Below are positions 10,510 to 21,629 of a DNA stretch of 64,000 bases, in pieces (the first letter of the stretch is position 1; each line of letters starts with the position of its first letter). The DNA is from Aspidapion aeneum (taxonomy: Eukaryota > Arthropoda > Insecta > Coleoptera > Brentidae): contig OY755048.1 of assembly GCA_963576565.1 (NCBI GenBank), positions 7,832,136 to 7,896,135 on the forward strand, read 5' to 3'. A model generated the notes under the pieces. The model ran no database searches and was not told where the DNA came from. It saw nothing but the letters and a program-made list of their open reading frames with translations. A program made the position numbers and the translations under genes.

Positions 10510-11150
10510 CATGAAGTTAGCGAAGCACCCATCGCAGATCGAATCGTGACTAGGTGGATAATTTGCCGTTAATTAGTCGTGAATTAGTTGTGGAAAAATT
10601 AATTTTGTCGCTCTTATTTTTGACCCTTTTTTTGGGTGCTTCCCTAACTTCATATGAAGTTATCAAAATCGAATATGGTGGATAATTTGCCGCTAATTAG
10701 TCGTGAATTAGTTGTGGAAAAATTAATTTTGTCGCTCTTATTTTTGACCGTTTTTGAGGGTGCTTCGCTAACTTCATATTTTGGCACCCATCGCAAATCG
10801 AATCGCTACTAGGTGGATAATTTGCCGTGAATTAGTTGTGGAAAAATTAATTTTGTCGCTCTTATTTTTGACCGTTTTTTAGGGTGCTTCGCTAACTTCA
10901 TATGAAGTTAGCGAAGCACCCTCGTAAAAATAGCTCTTATCAAAATCGAATATGGTGGATAATTTGCCGCTAATTAGTCGTGAATTAGTTGTGGAAAAAT
11001 TAATTTTGTCGCTCTTATTTTTTACCCTTTTTTTGGGTGCTTCGCTAACTTCATATGAAGTTAGCGAAGCACCCTCGTAAAAATAGCTTTTATCAAAATC
11101 GAATATGGTGTATAATTTGCCGCTAATTAGTCGTGAATTAGTTGTGGAAA
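10510..11150. repeat. satellite of five units with palindromic junctions
   Basis: Five units of 120-150 bp share TGGATAATTTGCCG, GTGAATTAGTTGTGGAAAAA, TTAATTTTGTCGCTCTTATT and GGGTGCTTCGCTAACTTCAT. Two junctions, 10882-10921 and 11035-11074, are perfect 40-bp palindromes (GGGTGCTTCGCTAACTTCAT followed by its exact reverse complement). Other junctions are shortened or mutated. The frame 10879-11217 on the minus strand only reads through the repeats. Confidence 0.8.
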
Positions 11151-11159
11151 AATTTCCAT

Positions 11160-11665
11160 CATCCACTGCAAGCTGCATAGCCCATATTAAGCAACCAAAG
11201 AAGAGCGGATTTTGCATTGTTCGTTACTATATAGTTTGAGTTAAAAGCAGACTGTCAAAATTAAACTTGGTTACCTTCTTGCGGTCAAGGCAAATCTAAA
11301 TCTCATTTTTTCAATTGCACATGCGCAACTCTCTCTCTCTCTCTTTTTTTTTATAAATACTAGTGCTGTCTCTCTTCCTTACCTACAAATCGGTATGATA
11401 GAAGCAAATTTAAATCGGGAATAAATCATATTATTTTTTTGAACCAACCGATAAACAAAATATAATATTGAATTTTTCCATAAATTAGCTTCCATGTCCT
11501 TCCTTTGGGGCGCCGAAATCGGTGTAAACCTAACCTCTTGGTCAATTAATCGCAAAGAAATCCTAACCTAGCATCCAACACGCTCGGGCTGACCTTTTGT
11601 AAGGATGTGCTTTACACCTCATAGCAATACAAAGTCCGCTCTTCTTTTGTTGCCTAAAATAAGCT
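11160..11665 (-). repeat. repeat copy shared with 51910-52210
   Basis: Read on the minus strand it matches 51910-52210 in order: GAAGAGCGGACTTTGTATTG, CTATG.GGTG, CACATCCTT..AAAAGGTCAG, then a CGGGAATAAATCAT / CTTCCAT block. A further AAGAAGAGCGGATTTTGCAT at 11199 suggests a second terminus. It belongs to the foldback family with GAAGAGCGG ends. Confidence 0.5.
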
Positions 11666-11906
11666 ATAGAGGTTACAGTGAATGAGTAAAAAAGGCTTTA
11701 ATTGCCTAGCATAATCAGAACCGGTCTGTTTTAGGTGAACACAGTCAAGCTCCTTTTTGTCCGCTGAACTGATTAACGAATAATTAATAACGGCAAATTA
11801 TGAGCATATAATTTGTTTAAATTTCCTAGGCTGTTTTGCTAACGTAGAGGGAGACACTGATCGAATATCGTTAATAACTTAACCTTTAATCTTTACCTAA
11901 CCTAAA
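11666..11906. other. no recognisable feature, presumed mariner 5' flank
   Basis: Short non-coding stretch before the mariner transposase remnant. The terminal inverted repeat of that element was not identified with certainty. Confidence 0.3.
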
Positions 11907-13440
11907 TTGAAAGCGTTAGTGCGATACATAATTAAATTATACCGAGAACATTTTCGGGCTATAATTTTTTACAAACTTTTAAGGAAATTATCTCAACAAG
12001 AATGCCTTGCTGAGTTGATTTCTGTTTTCGGTAATGAAGCACTACATCAGTCGACAGTTTCTCGTTGGTATCATTGGTATGGAGAATTCAAGGGTGGACA
12101 GATTAGCCTTGGCGACGATCCAAAGCCAGGTGCACCAAAAACGGCTGTCGTCAAGGAAAACATCGATGTTGGGCTCAGGCTCATCACGGAAGATCGACAT
12201 GTGAGATATCGCGAAATTGAGGCTTTATTGACGATTTCAAAGACCTCAATTAAAAAATTTTGCATAAAGAAGAGAGATAGCGGTAAGAAAATTCGTTTCC
12301 CGCTGGATATCGCATCTATCAACAGAAGAACAGAAAGAAGCTAGGGTTAATTAAAAATGAAATTGATTAATCACAAACTTCTAGAATGTTGAGGTAGGAA
12401 ACTGGAAAAACAGGTATAGTTTTTGCAAAGTCACCTGAAATGCTCCTAATACGGGGTTCTATCGATTTCATGAAATTTTGCTTCAATCTGCCCTTCAAAA
12501 GTTATCCAAATTCATATAAAATCTTCCTGGTATAATTTCAACCCTACCGACAGAGAAAAGGCGCTGCTCTTTGCGGTCCGAGCACAAAGTATTTGTTTTC
12601 TCACCGACCCGGCATAGGTGGATAGACGGCATCTGATTGGCAAATTTTTTTGAGATGCGCTTTTAATTGCTTTTGGGTGTGCTTTTCGGGACCATTTTAG
12701 TCGGCAGTATGCAGAGTTTGAAAATAAATCAGTGTTGTATCTGTAGGTGTAGGAATAGAAAGTTTTATTATCTATGTTTATTTCTTTAATTTACGCCGTA
12801 ATTAAATGAAATAATTTTCATGAGTATATCTACCGTCGCCCATGTCACTTTCTTTAAAGGATATGCCGATGGTCGGCTTTAACCTTTGTTCAACTGACTT
12901 TGCAAAAACTTTACAGCTATGTTAGTGGTGATGAATCCTGGATTTACTCATATAAACCAGAAAATAAACATCAGTCGTCTGTTTGGGCGTTGCAAGATGA
13001 AGAAAAGCCAACAAAAGTCATCAGTTCTCGAAGTGTATCCAAAAGATGGTTTTGTCTCAAACGCAGGTCATGTAGCAACAATTCCTCTGGGAGATCAAAG
13101 GACTGTTACTGCCGGTTGGTACATCACAATCTGTTTGCCGAAAGTCATTATTAAGCTACGAAAAACGAACCCCAAACGATCAATCGTCCTCCACCAAGAC
13201 AATGCAAGTTCGCACAAAGCACAAAAAACCATTTTTAATTTTTAACCCAACAAAACGTCGAATTATTGGATCATCCTCCATATAGTCACGACCTAAGTCT
13301 CAACGATTTCTATACTTTTCCGAAAATCAAGAATGGACGCTGAAAGATTTCAGTCGACTGCTTCGACGCCTTCAAGAAGCAATTTTGACAGTACCAACAA
13401 TAAAGAAACAATAAAGTCTTTAAACGTTACTTAATGTTTT
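11907..13440 (+). pseudogene. mariner transposase, interrupted and frameshifted
   Basis: The N-terminal DNA-binding part is at 11907-12344, with the helix-turn-helix pattern SQQECLAELISVFGNEALHQ, the linker GDDPKPGAPKT and a second HTH ending LTISKTSIKKF. Near 12290 the mariner frame slips: CSRWI-like coding continues in another frame. The catalytic part resumes at about 12893 with YVSGDESWIYSYKPENKHQS (first catalytic aspartate in SGDESWIY) and HQDNASSH (second catalytic aspartate). A DLSLNDFY-like remnant of the YSPDLAPxDF box lies in a shifted frame near 13290. About 545 bp of unrelated sequence separates the halves. It is inactive. Confidence 0.85.
12350..12893. other. non-mariner segment splitting the transposase
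   Basis: Between the two recognisable halves of the transposase, about 545 bp does not translate into mariner sequence in any frame I checked. It may be an insertion or a replacement. It contains no ORF of note and I could not find a clear flanking duplication. Confidence 0.5.
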
Positions 13441-13452
13441 ATTCTAGCTATA

Positions 13453-14142
13453 CAGGGTGTCTCTAAAAGGTCTGTACAAAATCTTAGCACATATTCCTGA
13501 GGTCAAAATAAGTTAAGATAAGATTTAATGCAACTTGCCTTAGTCCGAAATGGCTCCGTTTCAGAGAGGGGTGGTGAATTAAAAAATTAATTTAAAAAAT
13601 TTCATGAGCGAAATTGCCGAAAAGCAACAAACTTGAATAAAGCTTTGATGACATTTTGCCAGTGTAAAACACTCTAGTGAAATAGTCATTCGCAATAATT
13701 TCAGTATTCCGTTGCGGGATCGAACACTAAAAACGGAAATATCTCGAAAACGACTTACTTTAGCGCATGTTAACAAGAGTACCTTTTTGGCTTAAAATGA
13801 TTCAGGAAAATATTTTTTTAACAAAAAAAGTTACACTGATAAAAAGTTATAGTCATTTTAAACTATAAAAAGAGCATTGTGAAGCGCCCTCTAACGGCTA
13901 CAGTGAAAAGGTATCCATATTTAGGTTTCGCATCCCAAAAAACCCCCGAGCGCCAATTTTTAAAGTAATGCGTTGAGAAATGTTCATAAATTTTAAGACA
14001 ATCGATTTTAAATTTTTAAATTTACCACCCTGTATCTCTGAAACGGAGCAATTTCGGACTAAGGTAAGTTGCTTTAAATCGACTTATTTTGACCTCAGGA
14101 ATATGTGCTAAGATTTTGTACAGACCTTTTAGAGACACTCTA
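13453..14142. mobile_element. TA-flanked MITE with long inverted ends
   Basis: The left end CAGGGTGTCTCTAAAAGGTC, continuing to GAGGTCAAAATAAGTTAAGA and beyond to a CCGAAATGGCTCCGTTTCAGAG block, is repeated in inverse at 14021-14142. That gives arms of roughly 120 bp with some mismatches. Both ends sit at TA, as in Tc1/mariner-type elements. The interior (about 450 bp) has no convincing coding frame. It lies directly after the broken mariner. Confidence 0.75.
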
Positions 14143-14494
14143 TATGCAAAACTTAAAAGACAACCCTCGTATATACATATCCGTGGCTTGTGAGGATGCT
14201 CTTAGAAATTTAGTTCATTTTCATCTAATTTGAGTTCCCTTCACGTACACAATGTCGGATCGATATCGATTCCGAAAATTCTAGATTGCCGACCTTAGTC
14301 TGATTTTAACAAACTTATATCTAACGGGATCTTTCAAGAGGCAAATATGAACGAAAAATAAGAAAAGTCCTTAACAAAAACCTATACAGGGTGTAATTAA
14401 ATAAGATTCTAATAATAATACTACTATGTCGGTTTAGAACGTTTTTCTATGTTGTCCGACGCCTATTTTTCACCTCCTTCGATCCTGACAATTA

Positions 14495-15150
14495 TCTTCT
14501 GTCAAGTTTTTTTGACTCGATTTTGGGATTGACTGTTGCCATTCCAGTTTAGGTTTTTTCGCCCTCTTTTTCTGCGCCCTACTGGTTGCCATTCTAGGAC
14601 CTGCTTTGGTAATCTTTCGTCGTTCATCCGTTGTACATAGCCATACCATATCAGTTGTCTTTTAGTGATGTCATCCGTTATGCTTTCCTCGATTCCCATT
14701 CTTTCTTATATGATCTGTTCTAGATATTTTCATTGATCTTCTTATTGCATCGATTTCGACACTTTCCATTTTTGTTTTGTATTTTTCTGTTACGCGACAA
14801 GTCTCTATTCCAAACAACAGCGTACTTTTCACCATTGTTTTCATATATGTTAAATTTTACATTCTTTTTTATCTCTCTGGTCTATAAAATACTGTTAAGA
14901 CATCCAATAACCTTTTTTGATTTCACTATTCTTTTTTCCAGTTCTTTACAGTCTGTTCCTGTCTTATCAAATGCGACACCCAAGTATACATACTCATTGC
15001 AGCGAGACATTGTTTGTCCATTGTCTAATTCTCACTTGATTCGTTTCCAATACATAAGTACTGTGTCTTGTCCACGTTCACTGTTAACTCCCACTTTTGG
15101 TATTCTAGCCACAATTACTTGGTCGATAGCAAACTGTAGTGTATGGTAAA
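14495..15150 (-). pseudogene. old RTE-like LINE reverse-transcriptase C-terminus
   Basis: The minus strand encodes a diverged relative of the LINE at 39430-40944. The clearest part is RQLIWYGYVQRMNDERLPKQ followed by a GRRKRGR basic block, matching the C-terminal domain of the intact copy. Upstream (to about 15150) further reverse-transcriptase-like clauses (YVYLG, KRIVKS-type sequence) appear in changing frames with stops. This is a much older subfamily than the three other copies in the window. Confidence 0.7.
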
Positions 15151-15410
15151 TCGGTCGTTAAGTTGTATTCCCATGCCGCGCCGTGTACTTTACGTTTCCA
15201 TTTGAGATATAGGTTGTTTTTTAAAAATTTGCCTTTTTTTAATATCCGAGACACTGCTCTAGATATTTTGTGAAATTTTGTACACACTTTCTATTTATCA
15301 AGAGGCATTTTCTGATGTATACATTTTCATAAAACTCGGAGCAACACTTTAGGAGTGATATTTATCCCGTAACTTTAACATTTTATGGAGAAAATTAGAT
15401 TTGTACCATT
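15151..15410. other. no recognisable feature
   Basis: Short non-coding interval between the LINE remnant and a MITE. Confidence 0.3.
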
Positions 15411-15575
15411 GATTACACAACTTGTATACAGATAGGCAACCCAACAAACTTATTTGCCTTAGATGGCTCTGCCGTATATTCATGTAGTTCCAATGATGAC
15501 ACGGCAGAGTCATCTGTCCGTTGCTGTTATTAAGTTTGTTGGGTTGCCTGTCTGTGTACAAGTTGTGTAATCATT
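15411..15575. mobile_element. 165-bp MITE-like inverted repeat
   Basis: The arms are about 43 bp: GATTACACAACTTGTATACA, then GATAGGCAACCCAACAAACT on the left, and the reverse complement on the right. An inner pair CGGCAGAG / CTCTGCCG-type sequence lies in the spacer. No coding capacity; possible CATT duplication at the borders. Confidence 0.75.
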
Positions 15576-15779
15576 GTTTATACACATCGTTTGATACGAA
15601 GCGAAAGTACTTAATTAATAATTACTATTGTTTTTAAAATATGAATTCTCAAAGTACTGTAAGAGACCGTAAATGACGTTTTCTAAATATCAGTGTGTGG
15701 TTTTTCGCATTCAGAAAGTCCGACAATACCATAACTCCGTGCTCTTGTTCGTATAAATTGAGCAACGTATTAATTTAAA

Positions 15780-16440
15780 GTAAAACTCAAAAAAACGGCT
15801 AGTGAATGCTTTCGAATGCTTAAAGATGTCTACGGGGAGCAGTGTATGTCTCATGCAATGATTTTTATGTGGCATAAAAGCTTTTTCGAGGGTCGTGAAG
15901 AAGTTAAAGATGATGAACGAGAAGGGCGCTCCAACAGATCCAAAACAGCGATGCTCATTGTTTTTATTTTCGATGTTAGAGGTGTTATAATATTCTTATT
16001 GAATGGGCGCGTGAGGACAGTCAAACAGTTAACCAACATTTATATTTGGAAGTATTGATGTAGCTAAGGGAACGTCCAAGGAAAAAACTTCCAGATTTAT
16101 GGAAGAACAACGCGTGGCTGCTCTACCAGGACAATGCACCGGCCCACAATGCCCTATCCATTAAGCAGTTTTTAGCTAATAAGATGATCCCCATCGTTAA
16201 CCATATTCACCAGACTTGGCTTCTTGCGACTTCTACCTGTTTCCGAAAGTGAAGAAATCGTTAAAAAGAACCCGTTTTAAAATATTAGAACATGTCAAGG
16301 GAAAAATCGCAAGAATTCTTAACAGCATCTCTTCTGATGATTTCCAAAATTGCTTCCAACATTGGAAAAACACGCATGCAACGCTGCGTCGATAGAGAAT
16401 GGGACTGATTATATTGATGGGAACATCATTAAGTTGTATT
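15780..16440 (+). pseudogene. second mariner transposase remnant, internally deleted
   Basis: The N-terminal part (MLKDVYGEQCMSHAMIFMWH, ending FFEGREEVKDDEREGRS) is typical of the mariner HTH region. After about 15945 the frame jumps to catalytic-domain sequence (IVFIFDVRGVI, then in another frame QDNAPAHNALS with the second catalytic aspartate, and NSISSDDFQNC-like text near the end). The middle third, including the first catalytic aspartate, is deleted. It is of a different mariner lineage from the remnant at 11907-13440. Confidence 0.8.
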
Positions 16441-16711
16441 AGTATTTAAATAAAGTAGATTTTTTACACAAGTCTTATAATTTTATTACATACATACATA
16501 CAAGTTTTGCCATATTTAGCTTATTATTAAAAAAAAACCGTAAATGTTGTTTTTCTTAATCTTATTTTACTATGTGGATTTTTTATATCTAGGTGGCCCA
16601 AGAATACCAAGCTTGGTGCTTTTTGACGTTTTTTCGTATGGAGATTGTGAGCTTAGATACCTTAGAAACCGAAACGACTTATTAATTTGTTTGAACATTA
16701 AACCTATTATA
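16441..16711. other. no recognisable feature
   Basis: AT-rich flank of the mariner remnant; terminal repeats not located. Confidence 0.3.
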
Positions 16712-17355
16712 CAGGGTGCCCCATAACTTAGGAGCCATAGGCCAACAGGTGATAGAGAAGGTCATGGCTGATAAAAAAGTTCCTATAATGCATGGGTCAA
16801 AACTCTTTATTTGTTGAGATACAGAGCATCAAAGTTGGCAATTTTTTTAACTTTTTTCATAATAACTTTTTAAATAAAACGCAGTAAAAATATGAAATTT
16901 TGTAGAGTCGTGTATTAGAACAAGAGCAATAAATTAAAATAAAAATTATTTTGAAAAAAATTAGTCGGTCAATTTTTTTTAGAAAAAACTATTTTTGTGG
17001 TATAAACTTTTATACATGCCATATTAAACGCAATGTTTTTTTTATATTTTTTAATAAAATTATTATTTTTTATACGTTTTTGGAGGTCATTTTGACAGGC
17101 TGTATCTCCTCAACTTGTAATTTTATCAAAAAAAGGAATACCGCATTTTTGAATCATAATTAGCCGAGTATTCAGCTGGCTGTAACAGACTTTCTTTTTT
17201 TTGTAAAACCCTTTTCCCCCCACTCCTCTAACTTTAAACATGTTATATCTTAAAAACAGATGTGTGTTGAGCCCCATGTTATATACACTTTTTTCTCGGA
17301 AATAACCTCCTGTATCACCTGCTGCATTACGGCCCCTAAGTTATGGGACACCCTG
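16712..17355. mobile_element. TA-flanked MITE, family A, copy 1
   Basis: It begins CAGGGTGCCCCATAACTTAG and ends with the near reverse complement (CTAAGTTATGGGACACCCTG), flanked by TA on both sides. Arms continue through a CCAACAGGTGATAGAG / ATCACCTGCTG pair. The same family recurs at 49833-50543. Non-coding; Tc1/mariner-type by its TA target and CAGGG ends. Confidence 0.85.
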
Positions 17356-17525
17356 TATAAACCTATGTCTACAAAAAACGAGAAACAGTAATAAATACTT
17401 TAGCCACAGACAATCTAGTTTAGAAAGCCCAAAAACAAAATAATTTTTTTACCTGTCACCATTTATCAATGAAGTAACTAACGGGATATAGCAAAATGCA
17501 TCTCAAAATAGACAGGTGGATATTT
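17356..17525. other. no recognisable feature
   Basis: Short spacer between two mobile elements. Confidence 0.3.
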
Positions 17526-18229
17526 AGCTCACACTACTACTATACTATAGTAGTGTGAGCTATAGTGATCCTAATTTTTTCGAGAAAAAAAAAGTTGCTC
17601 CGATTTCAAAATTTTTTATATATCTTTGCGTTTCAGATGATTTTGAAACTTTTTTGTTGCGCCGTCTGTCTGTCTGTCTGTCTGTAACGACCAACGCGCA
17701 TAACTCAAAAACCGCTTGCCCGATTTTAATGAAATTTGGTACCTACGCTGGGTTTTGGGTCGAGATGGTCCCATTTAAAAATGAACAAAATCCACCAAAC
17801 ACAAGCCAAATAAAAGGGTGGGGGTATATTTCAAAAATTAGAGTTTATGTAAAAATATGGCGTGTGTGATATCAAACGAAAGATAATTGCGTCTGGAGTT
17901 AAATAAAATACATTTTACAGTAAAAAAAGGGTGGGGGTAAATTAAAAAAATTAGTGTTTATGTGGAAATATGGCGTGTGTGATATCCAACGAAAGGTAAT
18001 TGAGTCTGGAGTTAAACAAAATAAATTTTAGTTTAAAAAAAAGGTGTAGATTTGAAAAATTAAAGTTTAAGTCAAAACATGGCTTGTGTGGTATCAAACG
18101 AAAGGTAATTGAGTCTGGAGTTCAATAAAATATATTTTAGTTTTTAGTTATGTTAGCTCAAACGTACACGTACACTATAACTATAGTACCTAGTGTGAGC
18201 TTAGGTGCCCATAGATTGGCAGAGCATTT
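17526..18229 (-). mobile_element. (CAGA)n terminal-hairpin element, copy 2, inverted
   Basis: In this orientation the right-end hairpin comes first (17526-17561). It is followed by (CTGT)n at 17664-17685, the GATTTTAATGAAATTTGGTA tract, three core units of about 115 bp with GGGTGGGGGTA and GATATCAAACGAAAGATAATT, and the left-end hairpin at 18155-18200. It ends at the conserved ATTGGCAGAGCATTT border. Confidence 0.75.
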
Positions 18230-18482
18230 ATGGTAGAATTGCATGATTTTTTGTCACAGTGTTGTCGAGAGGAATATTCCTGGAATAATAACATCATACC
18301 CTTGTTTAAAATAACAAATAAACTGCTGACGCCGTACACTGAAGTTTATCTATACGCCCGGTAACATTAATTAGGTATCATTATTAGACTTTAAGCTTTA
18401 GTGGTCATTAGTAATAAGTAATTTTTGGAGTCTTTTCGAAATAATTAATTAAGAGCTACTTCGCCGGACTTCGTATTTAATT
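18230..18482 (+). repeat. 5' LTR remnant of an errantivirus-like element
   Basis: It matches the last 350 bp of the LTR at 20992-21629: GGAATAATAACATC, AATAAACTGCTGACGCCGTA, TTTAGTGGTCATTAGT and the terminal GCTACTTCGCCGGACTTCGT followed by ATTTAATT. Its left part is missing or unrecognisable next to the (CAGA)n element. A primer-binding-site-like sequence follows directly. Confidence 0.65.
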
Positions 18483-18502
18483 GGCGCTGCGAATAGGATG
18501 GT
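18481..18502 (+). promoter_or_regulatory. probable tRNA primer-binding site
   Basis: TTGGCGCTGCGAATAGGATG follows the LTR end. The TGGCGC start and the CG.TAGGA continuation resemble the serine-tRNA primer sites of errantiviruses such as 17.6; this is an inference from position and sequence style. Confidence 0.5.
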
Positions 18503-19261
18503 GCGATTCGGTCCTTTAACGGTTTTGCATTGTACGGAAGTGATTCTTAAGTCTTAGTGCGATATCCGAACCCGAACTTTACGTCTGGAACGAAGTTGTG
18601 AAGTTTTTCTTGAAAGAATTTGTCTTTACGACGTCGAACGTAAGTGTTGTAGTAACAAGCCTGGAGTTGAAGCAAGAGATGTCTGCTATGTTGTACGAGT
18701 CCTGCCTAAGCCAAAGCCTACCTAACGACACATCCCTACTGAGCCCGGTGTCATAGGCAGAAAAGTTGAAGTCAATCCCCATTTATCGGATTTCTTTTGG
18801 TGGCGTAACCTCTACAGAACAAGCTTTATGGATTTATCCTTGATTGTTATGTTTTTTGACTTTCTTGATGCCTAAGCGATTAAAGAACATTTTAGAAAAA
18901 AAATAAAACAAAACAAGGATTAGGAGCTGAAAATAAGAAATTAAGAAACGTTAAAAGTGAAATCGATATTTATCTACCAAGTTTGAAAAATCCATCTTTA
19001 AATTGAAATTTTGAGCAAATAAGTAGTTTGCAAAGTAGTTAAAGAAATTTAAGTGGCCAGTCGACACCGACACTAGACACTGAAAAGAGGAAAAGAAAAT
19101 ACTGAAAATAATTTTGAAAATAGATTATTGAAAATTTGAACGCTAGTTTTAACAGTAGTTGAAGTACTAATAGTAGTAACCAATTTGACAATACCTTACA
19201 AAGCGAAGAACTTTCTAACACAATGGAAAATTTTAATAATTAACCAAAATAAATATTTATT
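18503..19261 (+). other. errantivirus-like leader, gag-pol deleted
   Basis: The sequence continues from the primer site but has no gag or pol coding. It is interrupted by an RTE-like LINE at 19262, after which env-like sequence appears. The whole gag-pol region is therefore missing. Confidence 0.45.
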
Positions 19262-20668
19262 AGATTACGGAATCTTTTCCAAAGATATTTAAATAGAGCT
19301 GTAGTACCAACTGAGTGGAAAACATCATATATATCCACAATACACAAAAAAGGAAGGAAAGATATATGTGACAATTATAGAGGTATATCTGTAACTAGTA
19401 CGCTAAGCAGAATATATGGCAAAATAATAAGAAATAAAGTGGAGAGCGAATATAAAGATATGGAGACAGAAGAACAAGCTGGTTTCGGGGCGGGTAGATC
19501 GACTTCAGATAATCTCTTTTGTATAACCCAAGTTATTGAAAAGAAAATGGCATACGGACAAGAGCTGCATCTGCTTTACGTAGATATGCAGAAGGCATAT
19601 GATAGTATACCACTAAATCTACTTTGGAAAGCGTTGGAAAAGACAAACATAAGCGTACAACTAATTAAGACCATCAACAAGTTATACCGCAATAGTAAGG
19701 CAAAAGTTAAAATAAAAGCAAAACTAACCAAAGGCTTTCAAGTAAATAAAGGCCTTAAACAAGGTTGCTGTATCTCGCCTACGCTCTTCAAGATATATTT
19801 GGAACAGGTCCTTAAAGCCTGGAAGAGAAAATGCCAAAACATGGGAATTCCGTTGGATGAAACCACCTCGTATACTTTATGTTTCGCCGATGATCAGATA
19901 GTGGTGGCTCAGGATTATGACGACCTCGAATATATAACACGAAAACTAATAGAAGAGTACAATAAGTGGGGACTAGAGGTTAATATCAATAAGACAGAGT
20001 ATATGTGTATTGGTGGAACGAAACAGGATCTAATCTTAAATACTGGGCAGCGAATTCAGTCCTGTGATGAGTATAAATACTTGGGTCTAAAAATTACAGC
20101 TGACGGAACACTAGACAAAGCTATAAAAGATAGAAACTTACAAGGAAGAAAAGCAATAACTTTATTAAATGGAATAATTTGGGACCAAAGTATATCAAAA
20201 CATAACAAAAAGCTTATATATAACACCATTGTAAAAAGTATTACGGCTCAGAAGTATGGCCAATCAAAGATAGAACAGAAAAAATGCTTTCCGCTACGGA
20301 GATGGACTATTGGAGAAGAGCAGCAGGGAAATCAAAAAGAGAAAGAGTTACCAATCAAAGAATAAGAGAAATTATGACAGTGGGTGAACGTACTCTAGTG
20401 GATGATATAAGAACAAAACAACTGGTGTGGTACGGACATGTACAAAGAATGGATGATGGAAGACTACCTAAACAAATATTACAATGGAAACCAACTGGCC
20501 GAAGAAAACGAGGAAGGCCGAAGAAAACGAGGAAGGCCGAGGAGAAGCTGGAGAGAAGGAATAGATAGTGAAATAAGAATAAGAGGCCTAGATGATGAAT
20601 TATGGACAAACAGAAACGATTGGGTATTGGAAGAACGTTGTGAAACCGATAAATATATATATAAATAT
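19262..20668 (+). mobile_element. RTE-like LINE copy 1, 5'-truncated, broken
   Basis: The reverse-transcriptase core lies in the frame 19439-20365: polymerase motifs DMQKAYDSI, GLKQGCCISPTLFKIYLEQV and the catalytic box YTLCFADDQIVV. A 7-bp deletion near 20247, relative to the copies at 39430-40944 and 30386, shifts the frame before the C-terminal domain, which continues at 20284-20568. A 19-bp duplication (GGCCGAAGAAAACGAGGAA) at 20499-20536 shifts it again. The element begins abruptly inside the coding region and ends GTTGTGAAACCGATAAATAT with a short TA tail. Confidence 0.85.
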
Positions 20669-20991
20669 TCTTTATCAATAATTAACATTTCTGTTTCATT
20701 GCCAAATATAAAAAAGCTTCCTGAAACAAACTTATCTATCAATTTGCAGATAACAAATTTAGAAAACCCACAAAAAATGCAGGAAGACCTGACAGATACT
20801 TTAATCCTACAGGACATCAATTTCAAAAGTCAAAATTACATTATCTTAACGCTATGTCTGGCAGTAATATTAGTTTTTATTTTAATTTTCTACTTTTGGC
20901 GAAAGCAAAGAATTTCAAAAACTAAAAGTATCCCCTTAAGGCTTCTCCAAAAACTTATCAACGAGGACATTGACAAAACTAAGGGTGGAAG
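20669..20991 (+). pseudogene. env C-terminal fragment of an endogenous errantivirus-like element
   Basis: About 110 codons precede the 3' LTR in the frame that ends at 21025. The fragment has a hydrophobic membrane anchor (YIILTLCLAVILVFILIFYF) followed by a basic cytoplasmic tail, as expected for an insect retroviral envelope C-terminus. The rest of env and all of gag-pol are absent. A purine-rich tract AAGGGTGGAAG just before 20992 fits a polypurine tract. The open frame is continuous with the last codons of the preceding LINE, an accidental fusion. Confidence 0.6.
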
Positions 20992-21450
20992 AGTAATTTC
21001 CCTGAAGCTCTATTCTGGGTCTTGAACGATGTGACCATCCACATCACACGCTTGGACCAATAGCAAACTTTGAGCGGTCGTTTGTTGTGCGAAATGACTT
21101 GTCTCGACCAATAGCATAGTCGCCCGCTTTTCAGAGTTAGTGAATTTTACGCGTTTGAAGTGAAATCTGTTCTCCTGCCCCATACCGACTGAACGTTTCT
21201 CGGTCGAATTATAGAAGCTTGCGCAGTAGAGGTCTTTCCGCATACCACGTGACGGCTCGGAGCTAATTTAAAGCTTGCCATTGGCCAGAGCATGTGATTG
21301 GAACTATCACATCGTTTAAGTAAGATATCCTGGAATAATAACATCGTGCCCGTGTTTATAATAACAAATAAACTGCTGACGCCGTACATTGAAGTAGATA
21401 TATATATGTTAACTGTTTTGAGGTCTGTAATAAATTGTTATTAAAAAAAC

Positions 21451-21519
<69 letters not shown>

Positions 21520-21629
21520 CATTACATTAATTCTAGATTTAGTGGTCATTAGTTATAAGTACATTTTTGTAGTATTTTCGAAATAAAATAGTTTTGTAAA
21601 AGCTACTTCGCCGGACTTCGTATTTAATT
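20992..21629 (+). repeat. 3' LTR of the errantivirus-like element
   Basis: It starts AGTAATTTCC after the purine tract and ends TTAATT, the AGT...AATT style of errantivirus LTRs. The last 350 bp repeat the 5' remnant at 18230-18482. A poly-A/(TA)n microsatellite at 21450-21520 has expanded within it. The env stop codon at about 21025 falls inside the LTR. Confidence 0.6.
21450..21520. repeat. poly-A plus (TA)n microsatellite
   Basis: A run of A followed by about 55 bp of TA repeats, inside the 3' LTR. Confidence 0.9.

Noticed and set aside
14733..15149. 138-codon plus-strand frame
   Set aside because: It is the antisense of the old RTE-like LINE remnant, whose minus strand encodes recognisable RT sequence.
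18579..18782. 67-codon minus-strand frame
   Set aside because: It lies in the leader of the errantivirus-like element on the wrong strand and has no recognisable motif.
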